Of a stretch of DNA of 64,000 bases, positions 32,238 to 39,850 are shown in pieces. The stretch is from Polyangium sp. 15x6 (GTDB taxonomy: Bacteria; Myxococcota_A; Polyangia; Polyangiales; Polyangiaceae). The stretch's first letter is position 1. The number at the start of each line of letters is the position of its first letter. Under the pieces are notes generated by a model that saw nothing but the letters and a program-made list of their open reading frames with translations, ran no database searches and was not told where the DNA came from. The position numbers and the translations under genes are program-made. The stretch is taken from the NCBI RefSeq assembly GCF_029960785.1, contig NZ_JASBQE010000001.1, positions 124,001-188,000 of the forward strand. The letters are read 5' to 3'.

Positions 32238-32741
32238 ATGTCCAAGGTCGTCCACTTCGAAACGAACCACGGCTCCTTCGAGATCACCCTCGATCCCCAG
32301 GCCGCGCCGCAGACCGTCGAGAATTTCCTTCAGTATGTCAACGAAGGGCACTACGACGGGACCATCTTCCACCGCGTCATCCCGGGCTTCATGGCGCAGG
32401 GCGGGGGATACGACGCGACGTACGAAAAGAAGTCCACGCGCAAGCCCGTCAAGAACGAAGCCGACAACGGTCGCAAGAACACGCGCGGCACCGTCGCCAT
32501 GGCGCGCACGAGCGACCCGGATTCGGCGACGGCGCAGTTTTTCGTGAACGTCGCCGACAACGCGTTCCTCGACCATACCGCGAAGACCAGCTCCGGCTGG
32601 GGGTATACCGTGTTCGGCCAGGTGACGTCCGGCATGGACGTCGTCGACCGCATCGTCTCGCAAGAGACGGGCGCGCAAGGCCCGTTCTCGAAGGACGCGC
32701 CGCTCGAGCCCGTCGTGCTCAACTCCGCCCGCGTCCGCTGA
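32238..32741 (+). CDS. ppiB: Cyclophilin-type peptidyl-prolyl isomerase
   Basis: A 167-aa cyclophilin without signal peptide, so a cytoplasmic PpiB-type enzyme. It speeds cis/trans isomerisation of X-Pro bonds during folding. Core motifs: TVENFLQYVNEGHYDGTIFHRVIPGFMAQGGG (Arg of FHRV is catalytic), RGTVAMARTSDPDSATAQFFVNVADNAFLD and GYTVFGQVTSGMDVVDRI. The MAQGGG, AQFF and FLD strings are family hallmarks. The start follows an AGGG site. It is a single gene after the cytochrome unit. Confidence 0.93.
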   Translation: MSKVVHFETNHGSFEITLDPQAAPQTVENFLQYVNEGHYDGTIFHRVIPGFMAQGGGYDATYEKKSTRKPVKNEADNGRKNTRGTVAMARTSDPDSATAQFFVNVADNAFLDHTAKTSSGWGYTVFGQVTSGMDVVDRIVSQETGAQGPFSKDAPLEPVVLNSARVR

Positions 32742-32842
32742 GTCCCCGCCTTCGCCGCTCGGCGACTCTGTCGCACAACCACCCACACCCTCTCGCGTCG
32801 CTTCCGCACGAAACCGAATGGTTTCACTATGTTGCAAGAGTG

Positions 32843-32858
32843 TCTGAACGTGTTCAGA
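32843..32858. promoter_or_regulatory. Operator 1 for the TetR operon
   Basis: TCTGAAC-GT-GTTCAGA: two 7-bp arms in perfect inverted repeat with a 2-bp spacer. It sits eight bases upstream of the proposed -35 box and 51 bp from the second copy. A TetR-type regulator encoded 1 kb downstream is the obvious binder, but that is inference from position. Confidence 0.7.
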
Positions 32859-32865
32859 TTTGCTC

Positions 32866-32894
32866 TTGACCGGCGCCGCGTCTGCACCCATCAT
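32866..32894 (+). promoter_or_regulatory. Putative sigma-70-type promoter of the TetR operon
   Basis: TTGACC at 32866-32871 and CATCAT at 32889-32894, with 17 bases between them. The boxes match 5/6 and 4/6 of the consensus. Operators lie on both sides, and the downstream one overlaps the last base of the -10 box, so a bound repressor would block RNA polymerase. Confidence 0.55.
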
Positions 32895-32909
32895 CTGAAC
32901 ATGTTCAAA
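32894..32909. promoter_or_regulatory. Operator 2 for the TetR operon
   Basis: TCTGAAC-AT-GTTCAAA, the same element as operator 1 with one mismatch in the right arm. It overlaps the end of the proposed -10 box and the likely transcription start. The first gene begins 50 bp downstream. Confidence 0.7.
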
Positions 32910-32959
32910 CTCGGTCTTGCCGGAGGGCTCCGGAGGCCGACGTGTAGGAGGAAAACGCC

Positions 32960-33385
32960 ATGGAGAGCACGATGATGAATGCGGCGTCGTATCTGGTCCC
33001 GGTATATGCGGCGTATGCGCTGACCAGCGTGGGGCTGACGGTGGGGCTCGCGCGGACCTTGTTCCGCAGCGGCGCGGTGTTCCTTGCGGACGTCTTCAAG
33101 GACAACCCCGGAATGGCCGAGGCCGTGAATCGACTGCTCGTCGTCGGCTTCTACCTGCTCAATTTCGGATACGCGTGCCTCATCATGAAGGCGGAGCGCG
33201 CGACGGACGTCATCTCGGCCATCGAGATTCTCGCCGCCAAGCTCGGGCTTTTGCTCCTGTCGCTCGGCGTGATCCATTTCTTCAACGTGTACCTCTTCCA
33301 CCGCATGCGCCGCCGCGCCCAGATGGCCGTGCTGCCGCCCCCGGTCGTCCCCCAGCTCAAGATGGTCCGCGCGGGCGTCGAGTGA
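32960..33385 (+). CDS. Small integral membrane protein, first gene of the TetR operon
   Basis: A 141-aa membrane protein with an excellent AGGAGG site. Three membrane helices are visible: VPVYAAYALTSVGLTVGLARTL, RLLVVGFYLLNFGYACLI and KLGLLLLSLGVIHFFNVYLF, with a loop containing FKDNPGMAEAVN and a basic C-terminal tail (HRMRRRAQ). I do not recognise a family. Because it leads an operon with a DCC-type protein and a TetR repressor, it may respond to a small lipophilic ligand or membrane stress; this is inferred from context. Confidence 0.78.
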   Translation: MESTMMNAASYLVPVYAAYALTSVGLTVGLARTLFRSGAVFLADVFKDNPGMAEAVNRLLVVGFYLLNFGYACLIMKAERATDVISAIEILAAKLGLLLLSLGVIHFFNVYLFHRMRRRAQMAVLPPPVVPQLKMVRAGVE

Positions 33386-33422
33386 AAATGCCTGCCGCGA
33401 CAGACGAGGCGGAGGTTTTCCC

Positions 33423-33809
33423 ATGAAACGTCTCACGGTTCTTTTCGACGAGACCTGCGCGCTCTGCGTGCGTTGCCGCGACTGGCTCCTCACCCAGGAG
33501 GCGTATGTCGAGCTGGAGCTCCTCGCCTGCAGCAGCGACGAGGCAAAACGGCGATATGTCGGGGTGCCATGGCTCGGCGAGGAGCTCGTCGTGGTGAGCG
33601 ACGACGGCGACGTCTGGGCGGGCGCGGCCGCATTCCTGCTCTGCCTGTGGGCGCTCGTGGAATGGCGGCCCTGGTCGTACCGCCTGTCCGGACCGTCGTT
33701 CGCTCCGCTCGCGGAGCGGTTCTTCCACGCGCTCTCGAGCAAGCGCCGCACGATCGCCGCGTGGATCGCGCCGGACGATTGCCCCGGCGGGAGCTGCCGG
33801 GTACGGTAG
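33423..33809 (+). CDS. DCC-family thiol-disulphide oxidoreductase-like protein (DUF393)
   Basis: A 128-aa protein with a GGAGG ribosome site. It opens with RLTVLFDETCALCVRCRDWLL, which matches the DUF393 pattern YDGxCxLC: two Cys, CALC, on a thioredoxin-like strand. The rest includes ELLACSSDEAKRRY and the typical central VVVSDDGDVWAGAAAFLLCLWALVEWRPWS. A terminal CPGGSC adds two more Cys. Family members are thought to be thiol-disulphide enzymes, but reactions are unproven. It is the second of three genes in the TetR-controlled unit. Confidence 0.82.
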   Translation: MKRLTVLFDETCALCVRCRDWLLTQEAYVELELLACSSDEAKRRYVGVPWLGEELVVVSDDGDVWAGAAAFLLCLWALVEWRPWSYRLSGPSFAPLAERFFHALSSKRRTIAAWIAPDDCPGGSCRVR

Positions 33810-33826
33810 GCGGGAGAGCATTACCG

Positions 33827-34510
33827 ATGACCACCCGCAAGCGCCGTCCGAGCGGCGAGGCGAGCCGCGAGCACATCCTCTCGACCGCGCTCGGGCTCTT
33901 TCGCGAAAAAGGGTTCGACGGGACCACGATGCGCGACATCGCCGCCGCCGCGGGCCTCTCGCTCGGCGCTGCGTATTACTGGTTTCCCTCGAAGGAGGCC
34001 CTCGTGCTCGCGTATTACGCGCGCCAGCAGGACGCGCACGCGGAGGCGTCGCGCGAGGCCCTCGAACGCCTGCCCGATCTGCGGTCGAGGCTCGGAGCCG
34101 TGATGCACGCGAAGATCGACATGCTGAAGGAGGACCGCAAGCTCCTCCGGGCCATTCTGCGGAGCACGCTCGGCGCGGACGAGCCGACCTCGGTCTTCAG
34201 CGCGGAGACCGAAAGCGTGCGGCGCCAGGCCATCGCCACTTTCGCCGACGTGATCGGGCAGGACGAATCGATCCCCGAGGATACGCGGCCCCTCTTCGCG
34301 CAGGCGCTCTGGACGCTGCACCTCGGCTTGCTCCTTTACTTCGTGAACGACACCTCCGACGACCAGGTGAAGACCCGCGCGCTCGTGGACGGCTCGCTCG
34401 ACCTCGTCTGCAGGATCGCGCCGCTGCTCGCGTCGCCCATGCTCGGGCCGATGCGCGCCGAGATCACGGCGCTCCTCGAGAATGCGGGGCTCTTCACGGC
34501 AAAGAAATGA
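33827..34510 (+). CDS. TetR-family transcriptional regulator
   Basis: A 227-aa regulator. The N-terminal helix-turn-helix is clear: REHILSTALGLFREKGFDGTTMRDIAAAAGLSLGAAYYWFPSKEALVLAYY (about residues 14-64). The remaining helices form the ligand-binding and dimer domain and lack close motif matches. It is the last gene of the operon and probably represses it through the two TCTGAAC..GTTCAGA operators; autoregulation of this kind is usual for the family. GGAG precedes the start. The ligand is unknown. Confidence 0.9.
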   Translation: MTTRKRRPSGEASREHILSTALGLFREKGFDGTTMRDIAAAAGLSLGAAYYWFPSKEALVLAYYARQQDAHAEASREALERLPDLRSRLGAVMHAKIDMLKEDRKLLRAILRSTLGADEPTSVFSAETESVRRQAIATFADVIGQDESIPEDTRPLFAQALWTLHLGLLLYFVNDTSDDQVKTRALVDGSLDLVCRIAPLLASPMLGPMRAEITALLENAGLFTAKK

Positions 34511-34549
34511 CGGATTGACGCGCGCCGGGCGCCTTGCAACGGTCCCGGC

Positions 34550-35002
34550 ATGCATCAACGAAGGTCGTTTCGACGAAGATGGGCCGCGGCGACGGCGATC
34601 GCCGCGCTGGTCGTGGGGTTTGGTTTCGGGCATGCGCGGCGGGCGTCCGGGGAGACGCCGCCCGACGACGGCGCGCCCTCGGGCATGGTCGCGTTCGTCG
34701 CGGGGGGCGCATGTCCGCCGGGATGGGTGACCGTGTACGACGTCGAGGGGCGCGTCGTCGTCGGCGCGATTCATCCGGAGGACGTGGGCCTCGAGGTCGG
34801 CACGCCGCTCACCGATCGGGAGGAGCGAATGCACGAGCACGCCTATTCGGGCGAGGTCACGCTGGTCGCGAAGAACATCGCCGCGGCGAACGGTGGGAAT
34901 CAGAATGGCGCCGCCGCGGGGACGTATCCGCTCGCGGGCACCACCACGAAGGTCTCCTCGGGGCTGCCGTTCATGCAGATTGCGGGGTGCGTGAAGCCAT
35001 GA
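34550..35002 (+). CDS. Exported single-module protein (tail-collar-like repeat)
   Basis: A 150-aa exported protein with an N-terminal signal or anchor (RRWAAATAIAALVVGFGFGHARRASG). The mature part is one copy of a module repeated twice in the next gene: GMVAFVAGGACPPGWVTVYDVEGRVVVGAI, then LTDREERMHEHAYSGEVTL and a closing PFMQIAGC. The PPGW...GR..VGA pattern recalls phage tail-collar domains, without proof of origin. It overlaps the next gene by four bases (ATGA), so both are co-translated. Confidence 0.75.
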   Translation: MHQRRSFRRRWAAATAIAALVVGFGFGHARRASGETPPDDGAPSGMVAFVAGGACPPGWVTVYDVEGRVVVGAIHPEDVGLEVGTPLTDREERMHEHAYSGEVTLVAKNIAAANGGNQNGAAAGTYPLAGTTTKVSSGLPFMQIAGCVKP

Positions 35003-35817
35003 AAACACGCGCCACGCTCATCTCCCTGCTGCTCGTCTCTTTCGTGGGTTGTTCGAGCGGCGATGGCAGCCCCAGCGTGCCCATCGCCACCGGCCCGGGC
35101 CCGCAGCCGCTCCGCGGTGACGCGCTCCCGGAAGGCGCCGTCTCCTTTTTCAAGAAGCTCGCTTGCCCCGAGGGCTGGAAGCCCTACGAGCCCGCCGCCG
35201 GTCGCACGATCGTCGCCGCGAGTGAAGAGTTTCCGAGCGGAGCGACCGTCGGCGAGCCGCTCGCGAGCCAGGAAGAACGGGCGCATTCGCACGCGATTTC
35301 GGCGACCGTCGAGATCCCGGACGTCTCGTACGTCGGCGCGCCCGGCGGCGGAAATGCCGGCGTGGGGCAAGCCGGGGCCGTCTCGTTCGCCACGACGTCG
35401 GAGCCCGCGTCCGACGATATCCCGTACGTACAGCTCCTCGTTTGCAGGAAAAACGAAGCGCCCGCCCCACGCGTCACGCCCCTGCCGTCGCGGTTGCTCA
35501 TGTTCTTCGACCTTCCGGAATGCCCCGCGGGCTGGAAGCCGGCCGAAGGCACGACGGGCAGGCTCCTCGTGGGATTGCCACAACACGCGCCCGCGGACCG
35601 GTCTTTCGGCGGCGATCCGTTCACGAGCCCCGCGCTCCGCTCCCACGGTCATGCGGTTTCGTCGACACTCGAGACGCCCTCGCACGGCATCGCGCTCGCG
35701 GGCGGGTGCTGCGGGGACGGATATGCCAAGAATGGCACGTACGACTTTGCGGCCGAGACGGAGCCGTCCGAAGTGGACATGCCGATGCTCGCGCTCCTCC
35801 AGTGCGAGAAGGAGTGA
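34999..35817 (+). CDS. Two-module lipoprotein, paralogous to the upstream gene
   Basis: A 272-aa lipoprotein: MKTRATLISLLLVSFVGC with lipobox FVGC. Module 1: GAVSFFKKLACPEGWKPYEPAAGRTIVAA, EERAHSHAISATVEI and IPYVQLLVC. Module 2: RLLMFFDLPECPAGWKPAEGTTGRLLVGL, RSHGHAVSSTLET and MPMLALLQC. Each has CPxGW, GR..V.., a SHxHA His pair and a final LLxC, so the Cys at both ends of a module may pair. Together with the preceding gene the locus has three copies. I infer a surface or periplasmic binding protein; no known family was confirmed. Confidence 0.78.
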   Translation: MKTRATLISLLLVSFVGCSSGDGSPSVPIATGPGPQPLRGDALPEGAVSFFKKLACPEGWKPYEPAAGRTIVAASEEFPSGATVGEPLASQEERAHSHAISATVEIPDVSYVGAPGGGNAGVGQAGAVSFATTSEPASDDIPYVQLLVCRKNEAPAPRVTPLPSRLLMFFDLPECPAGWKPAEGTTGRLLVGLPQHAPADRSFGGDPFTSPALRSHGHAVSSTLETPSHGIALAGGCCGDGYAKNGTYDFAAETEPSEVDMPMLALLQCEKE

Positions 35818-35894
35818 CGACGCGCAAATCAGGAAAACTCCGGATAGCCAGGGACGCGCGTGTCGTGAGATGAGTCGATCCCGGGGAGGGAGTC

Positions 35895-36068
35895 GTGCGC
35901 GTAAATCATCACTTGGCGGTTGGTTCCTCGAAACGTTCGGAGCGGTCGAAGCCGCGGGGCGCGGCGCTCGGCTTCTGGGGTCTCGGCGTCGATGTGCTCA
36001 TCGGCGCCGTGGTGATCGCGGGCGTCGCGGTCACCACCCTGAAGCTGCAGCTCCTCCGGTACGGCTGA
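35895..36068 (+). CDS. 57-aa single-span membrane peptide
   Basis: GTG start preceded by a strong GGGAGGGAG ribosome site. The product has a basic, hydrophilic N-terminal half (SSKRSERSKPRG) and one C-terminal membrane helix (GVDVLIGAVVIAGVAVTTLKL) ending LLRYG. It is below common length cut-offs and easily missed. It fills the gap between the two-module lipoprotein and the HD-kinase gene and ends 13 bases from the convergent stop. Function unknown. Confidence 0.6.
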   Translation: MRVNHHLAVGSSKRSERSKPRGAALGFWGLGVDVLIGAVVIAGVAVTTLKLQLLRYG

Positions 36069-36081
36069 CGCCGAAGCCGGC

Positions 36082-37203
36082 TCAGCGGAGCACGATGTCG
36101 AGCGCGTGCGCTTCGAGCAGGCTCGGGACCTCCCATCGCTCGCTCATGCGGCGAATGACGGCCTCGGGCACGCGCGCGGCGCGAGCGCGGTTGCCCGCGA
36201 GCAGCGTGCTCCGCGGCGCCTCGACGTAGACGATTCGCACCCGCGCGCCGTAATCGGCGGCGAGCGAGAGCAGGGGGCCGCGCCGCTGCCGGTTGAGGTT
36301 CGTTGCATTGTAGACGAACCGCTCGCCGCGCCGGAGGTGCTCGCGCACGCGCTCCTTGCCCGCCTGCACGACGGCGCCCTGGTTCTCGTCTGGCTCGACC
36401 TCGAGCTCGTGGCGGAGCTCGTCGAGCGACACCACCGGCAGATCCGCGAATCGCTCGCGAATGGCGGTGTCCTTCCCCGCGCCTGGCAGGCCGCACATCA
36501 TGATCATCTCGCTGCGCGTGTCGTCGTGGATCGGCACGTCGGGCGAGCGCCCCTCGGAGCGGAAGTAGACGACGCGCGTGTGATCGGACGGGAAGGCGCG
36601 CGGTTTGTCATAACAACCCTCCTCGGCGCAGAAGGCGCGGAAGAGCTCGATGTTGTCGACGATGCGCTGCATGTCCTGGCAGACGCGGCCGCGGATGTCC
36701 GCCTCGGCGACGAGCGCGAGCAGATCGGCGCGGCAGACGAGCGAGATCTCCGCGGCGAGCTTCTGCGCGTCGTCTCGCTCGATCAGATAGAAGGGAATCT
36801 GGTGGTGGCGGATGAGCCCCGAGACCATCTCGCGGAGCGAAAACGGCGCGTCGAGCTCCCAGAGCAGCCTGCGCGCGAGCATCTCGCCTGCGCGTGAATG
36901 GCCCTTCGCCGTGATGCGCCCGTCCGGCTCTTCTTTCGTGGTGAACGGCTTGGCCACGTCGTGCAAGAGGCACGCGAGCCAGACGGCCGCCTGATCATCC
37001 GAAGAGAGCGCGCGCCACGCGGGCATGGCCACGAGCGTCTCGAGCACCATGCGCGTGTGAATCCAGACGTTGCCCTCGGCGTGGTGAATGGGGTCTTGCG
37101 GGCACGGTTCGAGCGCGCGGACCCATTCGAAGGTCTGCAGCTCGTCCCAGGGCACACGGAAAGCGGGCGGCCGGGGCGGCTCGGTGAGGAGGGAGAGCGA
37201 CAT
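36082..37203 (-). CDS. HD-Pnk: HD phosphoesterase fused to 5'-OH polynucleotide kinase
   Basis: A 373-aa two-domain enzyme. The N-terminal domain (1-215) has HD signatures: HHAEGNVWIHT (His40/41, His49), LLHDVAKP (His81-Asp82), GHSRAGE (His102), RHHQIP (His133/134) and Asp160. The C-terminal domain (230-373) is a P-loop kinase: MMCGLPGAGKDT (Walker A, Lys244), SLDELRHEL (Asp261 as likely base) and a lid region NRARAARVPEAVIRRM. This matches HD-Pnk, characterised in Runella slithyformis, which removes 2',3'-cyclic phosphate and phosphorylates 5'-OH ends. It is divergent (79-bp gap) from the RNA ligase gene. The start at 37203 is the first giving a domain-like N-terminus. Confidence 0.88.
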   Translation of the reverse strand: MSLSLLTEPPRPPAFRVPWDELQTFEWVRALEPCPQDPIHHAEGNVWIHTRMVLETLVAMPAWRALSSDDQAAVWLACLLHDVAKPFTTKEEPDGRITAKGHSRAGEMLARRLLWELDAPFSLREMVSGLIRHHQIPFYLIERDDAQKLAAEISLVCRADLLALVAEADIRGRVCQDMQRIVDNIELFRAFCAEEGCYDKPRAFPSDHTRVVYFRSEGRSPDVPIHDDTRSEMIMMCGLPGAGKDTAIRERFADLPVVSLDELRHELEVEPDENQGAVVQAGKERVREHLRRGERFVYNATNLNRQRRGPLLSLAADYGARVRIVYVEAPRSTLLAGNRARAARVPEAVIRRMSERWEVPSLLEAHALDIVLR

Positions 37204-37282
37204 GGCGGGGCTCGCGACGTGAAGAAAGGAGGGGCGCCACCATAGCACGGGCGAGGACGCCTGTGCTAGCCTGCTCTTCGCC

Positions 37283-37942
37283 GTGTCTGCAAAGTACCCG
37301 AGGACATTCCACCTCCCGTGGTCGCCGGGCGGGACGTCCGACGACAAGCGTATGTCGGACGTGTCCGCGCTCATCGGCGCCGAGATCGTCGCGACCGAGA
37401 AATGCGACGGCTCGAACCTGACGTACACGCGGAAGAACGTCTTTTCGCGCTCGCACGCGGGCCCGCCCGCGCACCCGAGCTTCGACCTCGCGAAGGCCAC
37501 GCACGCCCGCATCGGCCACATGCTCTCCGAGGGGATCTCGGTCTTCTGCGAGTACTGTTATGCCGTGCATTCGATCACGTACGAAAAACTCCCCGATTAC
37601 TCGCTCGTCTTCGGAGTGCGCGACGACGCGGCCGGCATCTGGTGGGACTGGGACATGGTGACGGCGCAGGCGAGCGACCTCGGCCTGCCCACGGCGCCCG
37701 TGCTTTTCCGCGGCGTGGTCTCGTCGGTGGATGAGCTCCGCGCGCTCACCGATCGGCTCTCGCGCGAGCCCTCGACGTTCGGCGGCCCGCGCGAGGGCGT
37801 CGTCGTGCGCGTGGTTTCGCAGTTTCCCGATGGCGCGTTTGGCCGATGCGTGGCGAAGTGGGTGCGCAAGGGCCACGTGCAGACGGACGAGCACTGGCTC
37901 CACCAGGCGATCGTCCCGCAGCGCCTCGCCCGGTCCGAGTAG
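37283..37942 (+). CDS. ATP-dependent RNA ligase (Rnl-type)
   Basis: A 219-aa single-domain ligase starting at GTG. Nucleotidyltransferase motifs are in order: I, EKCDGSN with Lys40 as the adenylated residue; Ia, FSRSHAG (54-60); III, VFCEYCYAVHS (Glu90); IV, REGVVVRV (Glu171); V, VAKWVRKG (Lys192, Lys196). There is no OB fold or long C-terminal domain, so it is a minimal ligase like several bacterial Rnl proteins. It seals 3'-OH/5'-phosphate RNA ends, the ends that the divergent HD-Pnk would make. The shared promoter region suggests joint expression. DNA or RNA preference is not proven by sequence. Confidence 0.88.
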   Translation: MSAKYPRTFHLPWSPGGTSDDKRMSDVSALIGAEIVATEKCDGSNLTYTRKNVFSRSHAGPPAHPSFDLAKATHARIGHMLSEGISVFCEYCYAVHSITYEKLPDYSLVFGVRDDAAGIWWDWDMVTAQASDLGLPTAPVLFRGVVSSVDELRALTDRLSREPSTFGGPREGVVVRVVSQFPDGAFGRCVAKWVRKGHVQTDEHWLHQAIVPQRLARSE

Positions 37943-37947
37943 GGCGA

Positions 37948-38565
37948 CTACCGCTTCCCGCCGAGCTTCGTGAGCTCGGCGCAGAGCGCCTCCCGCGCCT
38001 TGCCGAACGTCTCCTCGTACCAAGCGAAATCGTCGTCGGGCCCCTCGCGGAGCTCCGCGAGGAAGTGGTTCGCGGCCGCGTAATCGGTGATCTTGCCGGT
38101 TTTCGCGACCTGCAAGGCGAAGACCGGCACGCGCAGCGCGTGAAACGCTTTCTTCCGGGACGGACTGGGCTCGTCGACGAAGCGCTTCTTTGCTTTCTGC
38201 CAGTCCGCCGTGGATCGACCGATCGCAGAGGACGCGAGTTTTTTCCGGTCGAGCGTGTACCGGAACGGCGGGCGCGGGGCGACGTGCACGTGCGCCGACG
38301 GCGCGAATTGGCATTCGAGCGCGAAGACGCTCTGGTCTTCGAGCGCGCCCTCGAACGTCGCGACCCCGTGAATGACGATGTTGAGGCCCGGGGCGAAGGC
38401 GAGGTCCTGCCTTTGCCCAGGCTTTCCGAGCACGACGAGGAAGTCCTCGTCGGAGCCCGGTCCGGCCGTGCCGTACACGCGTGAGCCGACGCGGTACGCC
38501 GCGCGGATCTCCGCGCGCGGGACCCGAAGAACGGCGAGCAGGCGGTCGAGAACGTCGCCGGACAC
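37948..38565 (-). CDS. Minimal nucleotidyltransferase-like protein
   Basis: A 205-aa protein with GTG start (MSGDVLDRLLAVLRV). The pol-beta-type catalytic motif is RVGSRVYGTAGPGSDEDFLVV: Gly27-Ser28 and the metal-binding Asp39/Asp41. A third carboxylate may lie in FALECQF. The second half (YTLDRKKLASSAIGRS, FVDEPSPSRKKAFHALRVPVFALQVAKTG) is helical and basic. It could transfer a nucleotide to RNA, a protein or a small molecule; related domains occur in toxin-antitoxin and tRNA-modifying enzymes. It converges on the RNA ligase gene with five bases between stops. Placement with HD-Pnk and ligase suggests an RNA repair role. Confidence 0.78.
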   Translation of the reverse strand: MSGDVLDRLLAVLRVPRAEIRAAYRVGSRVYGTAGPGSDEDFLVVLGKPGQRQDLAFAPGLNIVIHGVATFEGALEDQSVFALECQFAPSAHVHVAPRPPFRYTLDRKKLASSAIGRSTADWQKAKKRFVDEPSPSRKKAFHALRVPVFALQVAKTGKITDYAAANHFLAELREGPDDDFAWYEETFGKAREALCAELTKLGGKR

Positions 38566-38675
38566 GATCGCATCTTACAACGGAAGGGCCGTGGTGGAAA
38601 GTTCCCACGTGCCGGCATTACGAAGGAGGCTCGGCGCGAACAAAAGCGTAGCATCCTCGGCGGTTTCGTGATCCA

Positions 38676-39842
38676 ATGGGTGCCGTGGTATCCTTCTCTG
38701 CCTTCCGCCAGGCCCGGCGCCTCTTCGCGCTCGGAATCGGAGCGGTATCGCTCTTGTCGGGATGCTCGTCGGAGGCCCCTCCTTCGAACCCCGACACGGG
38801 GCCGAAGATGCCGGAGGGGGGGCTGCTCGACTACCCCGTGGATGCAATCGGCCCGTTCCGGGTCGGTTATCGCTCCTTTCTGCACACGTACCAGCCGAAG
38901 GGCGTGGAGGGGCCGCGGGAGATCCGCATCAATCTCTGGTATCCCACGCTCGACGAGGAAGGTACGCCGCCGGTGTACCTGAACGTATTTCCCGACGACG
39001 ACGTGTTCGAGGACGCGAGCGTCGCGCCGCCGATGGAGGCCGCGGGATACCCCGTGCACCTGCATTCGCACGGGTATTCGGGGTTCGGTGGGACGAGCTC
39101 GGACATGATGCACTGGTTCGCCTCGCACGGCTGGGTCGCGGTCGCGCCCGATCACAAGGGCAACACGCTGCCGGAGCACGAGGACACCGTGCCGCTCGCC
39201 ATCAGCTTTTTGCGCTCGATGGACCTCACCGCGTCGCTCGATGCCTTGGAGGCGCTGCCCGCGGAGGATCCGCTCGCTGGCAAATGCCGCACGGACGAGG
39301 TGCTGCTCTCCGGACATAGCTTCGGCGGTCGCACGGCGTGGGCCAGCGGCGGCGCCGCGTACGACCTCGCCGCGATTCAGGCCATGTGCGACGACGGCAC
39401 GAAGTTCTCCGAGCCTTGCACGCCCGAGCAGATCGCCGTCTTCGGCGAGGGGCTCGGGGATGCGCGCGTCAAGGCGGGCATTCCGATGGCGAGCGGCGTC
39501 GGGGACGAAGAGCCGGGCTGGTTCGGGTTCGACGGATACGATCCCGTGAAGAAGCCCTACATGCAGATGAGCGGGTCGCTCGATCCCGTCGGCGCCGAGA
39601 ACGTGTTTGCGCGTGTGACCTCGATCGATTTCACCTGGCTCGATTTCGAGGGCGGATGCCACCAGCTCTTCGCGCTCGGCGGATGCCAGGAGTTCGAATC
39701 GTACGAGGGCTGGAGGCTCGTCAACACGTATGCCTTCGCGTTCGCGCGCCGGCACATCCTCGGCGATACGAGCGACAAGGTCCAGAAGCTCCTCGACGGC
39801 ACCGAGGTCCTCTCGCCGAAGGTCAAGTTTCAGCACAAATGA
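38676..39842 (+). CDS. Alpha/beta-hydrolase lipoprotein (PAF-acetylhydrolase-like)
   Basis: A 388-aa lipoprotein: LFALGIGAVSLLSGC with lipobox LSGC. The hydrolase core resembles the platelet-activating-factor acetylhydrolase/dienelactone hydrolase group: IRINLWYPTLDEEG, then HLHSHGYSGFGGTSSD (oxyanion region), HGWVAVAPDHKGNT and the nucleophile elbow LLSGHSFGGRTA with Ser in GHSFG. Late Asp and His candidates lie in MSGSLDPVGAEN and GCHQLFALGG. It hydrolyses an ester outside the cytoplasm; the substrate is unknown. It ends eight bases before the DUF1592-type gene and leads a probable operon. Confidence 0.86.
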   Translation: MGAVVSFSAFRQARRLFALGIGAVSLLSGCSSEAPPSNPDTGPKMPEGGLLDYPVDAIGPFRVGYRSFLHTYQPKGVEGPREIRINLWYPTLDEEGTPPVYLNVFPDDDVFEDASVAPPMEAAGYPVHLHSHGYSGFGGTSSDMMHWFASHGWVAVAPDHKGNTLPEHEDTVPLAISFLRSMDLTASLDALEALPAEDPLAGKCRTDEVLLSGHSFGGRTAWASGGAAYDLAAIQAMCDDGTKFSEPCTPEQIAVFGEGLGDARVKAGIPMASGVGDEEPGWFGFDGYDPVKKPYMQMSGSLDPVGAENVFARVTSIDFTWLDFEGGCHQLFALGGCQEFESYEGWRLVNTYAFAFARRHILGDTSDKVQKLLDGTEVLSPKVKFQHK

Positions 39843-39850
39843 GGTGTGCG

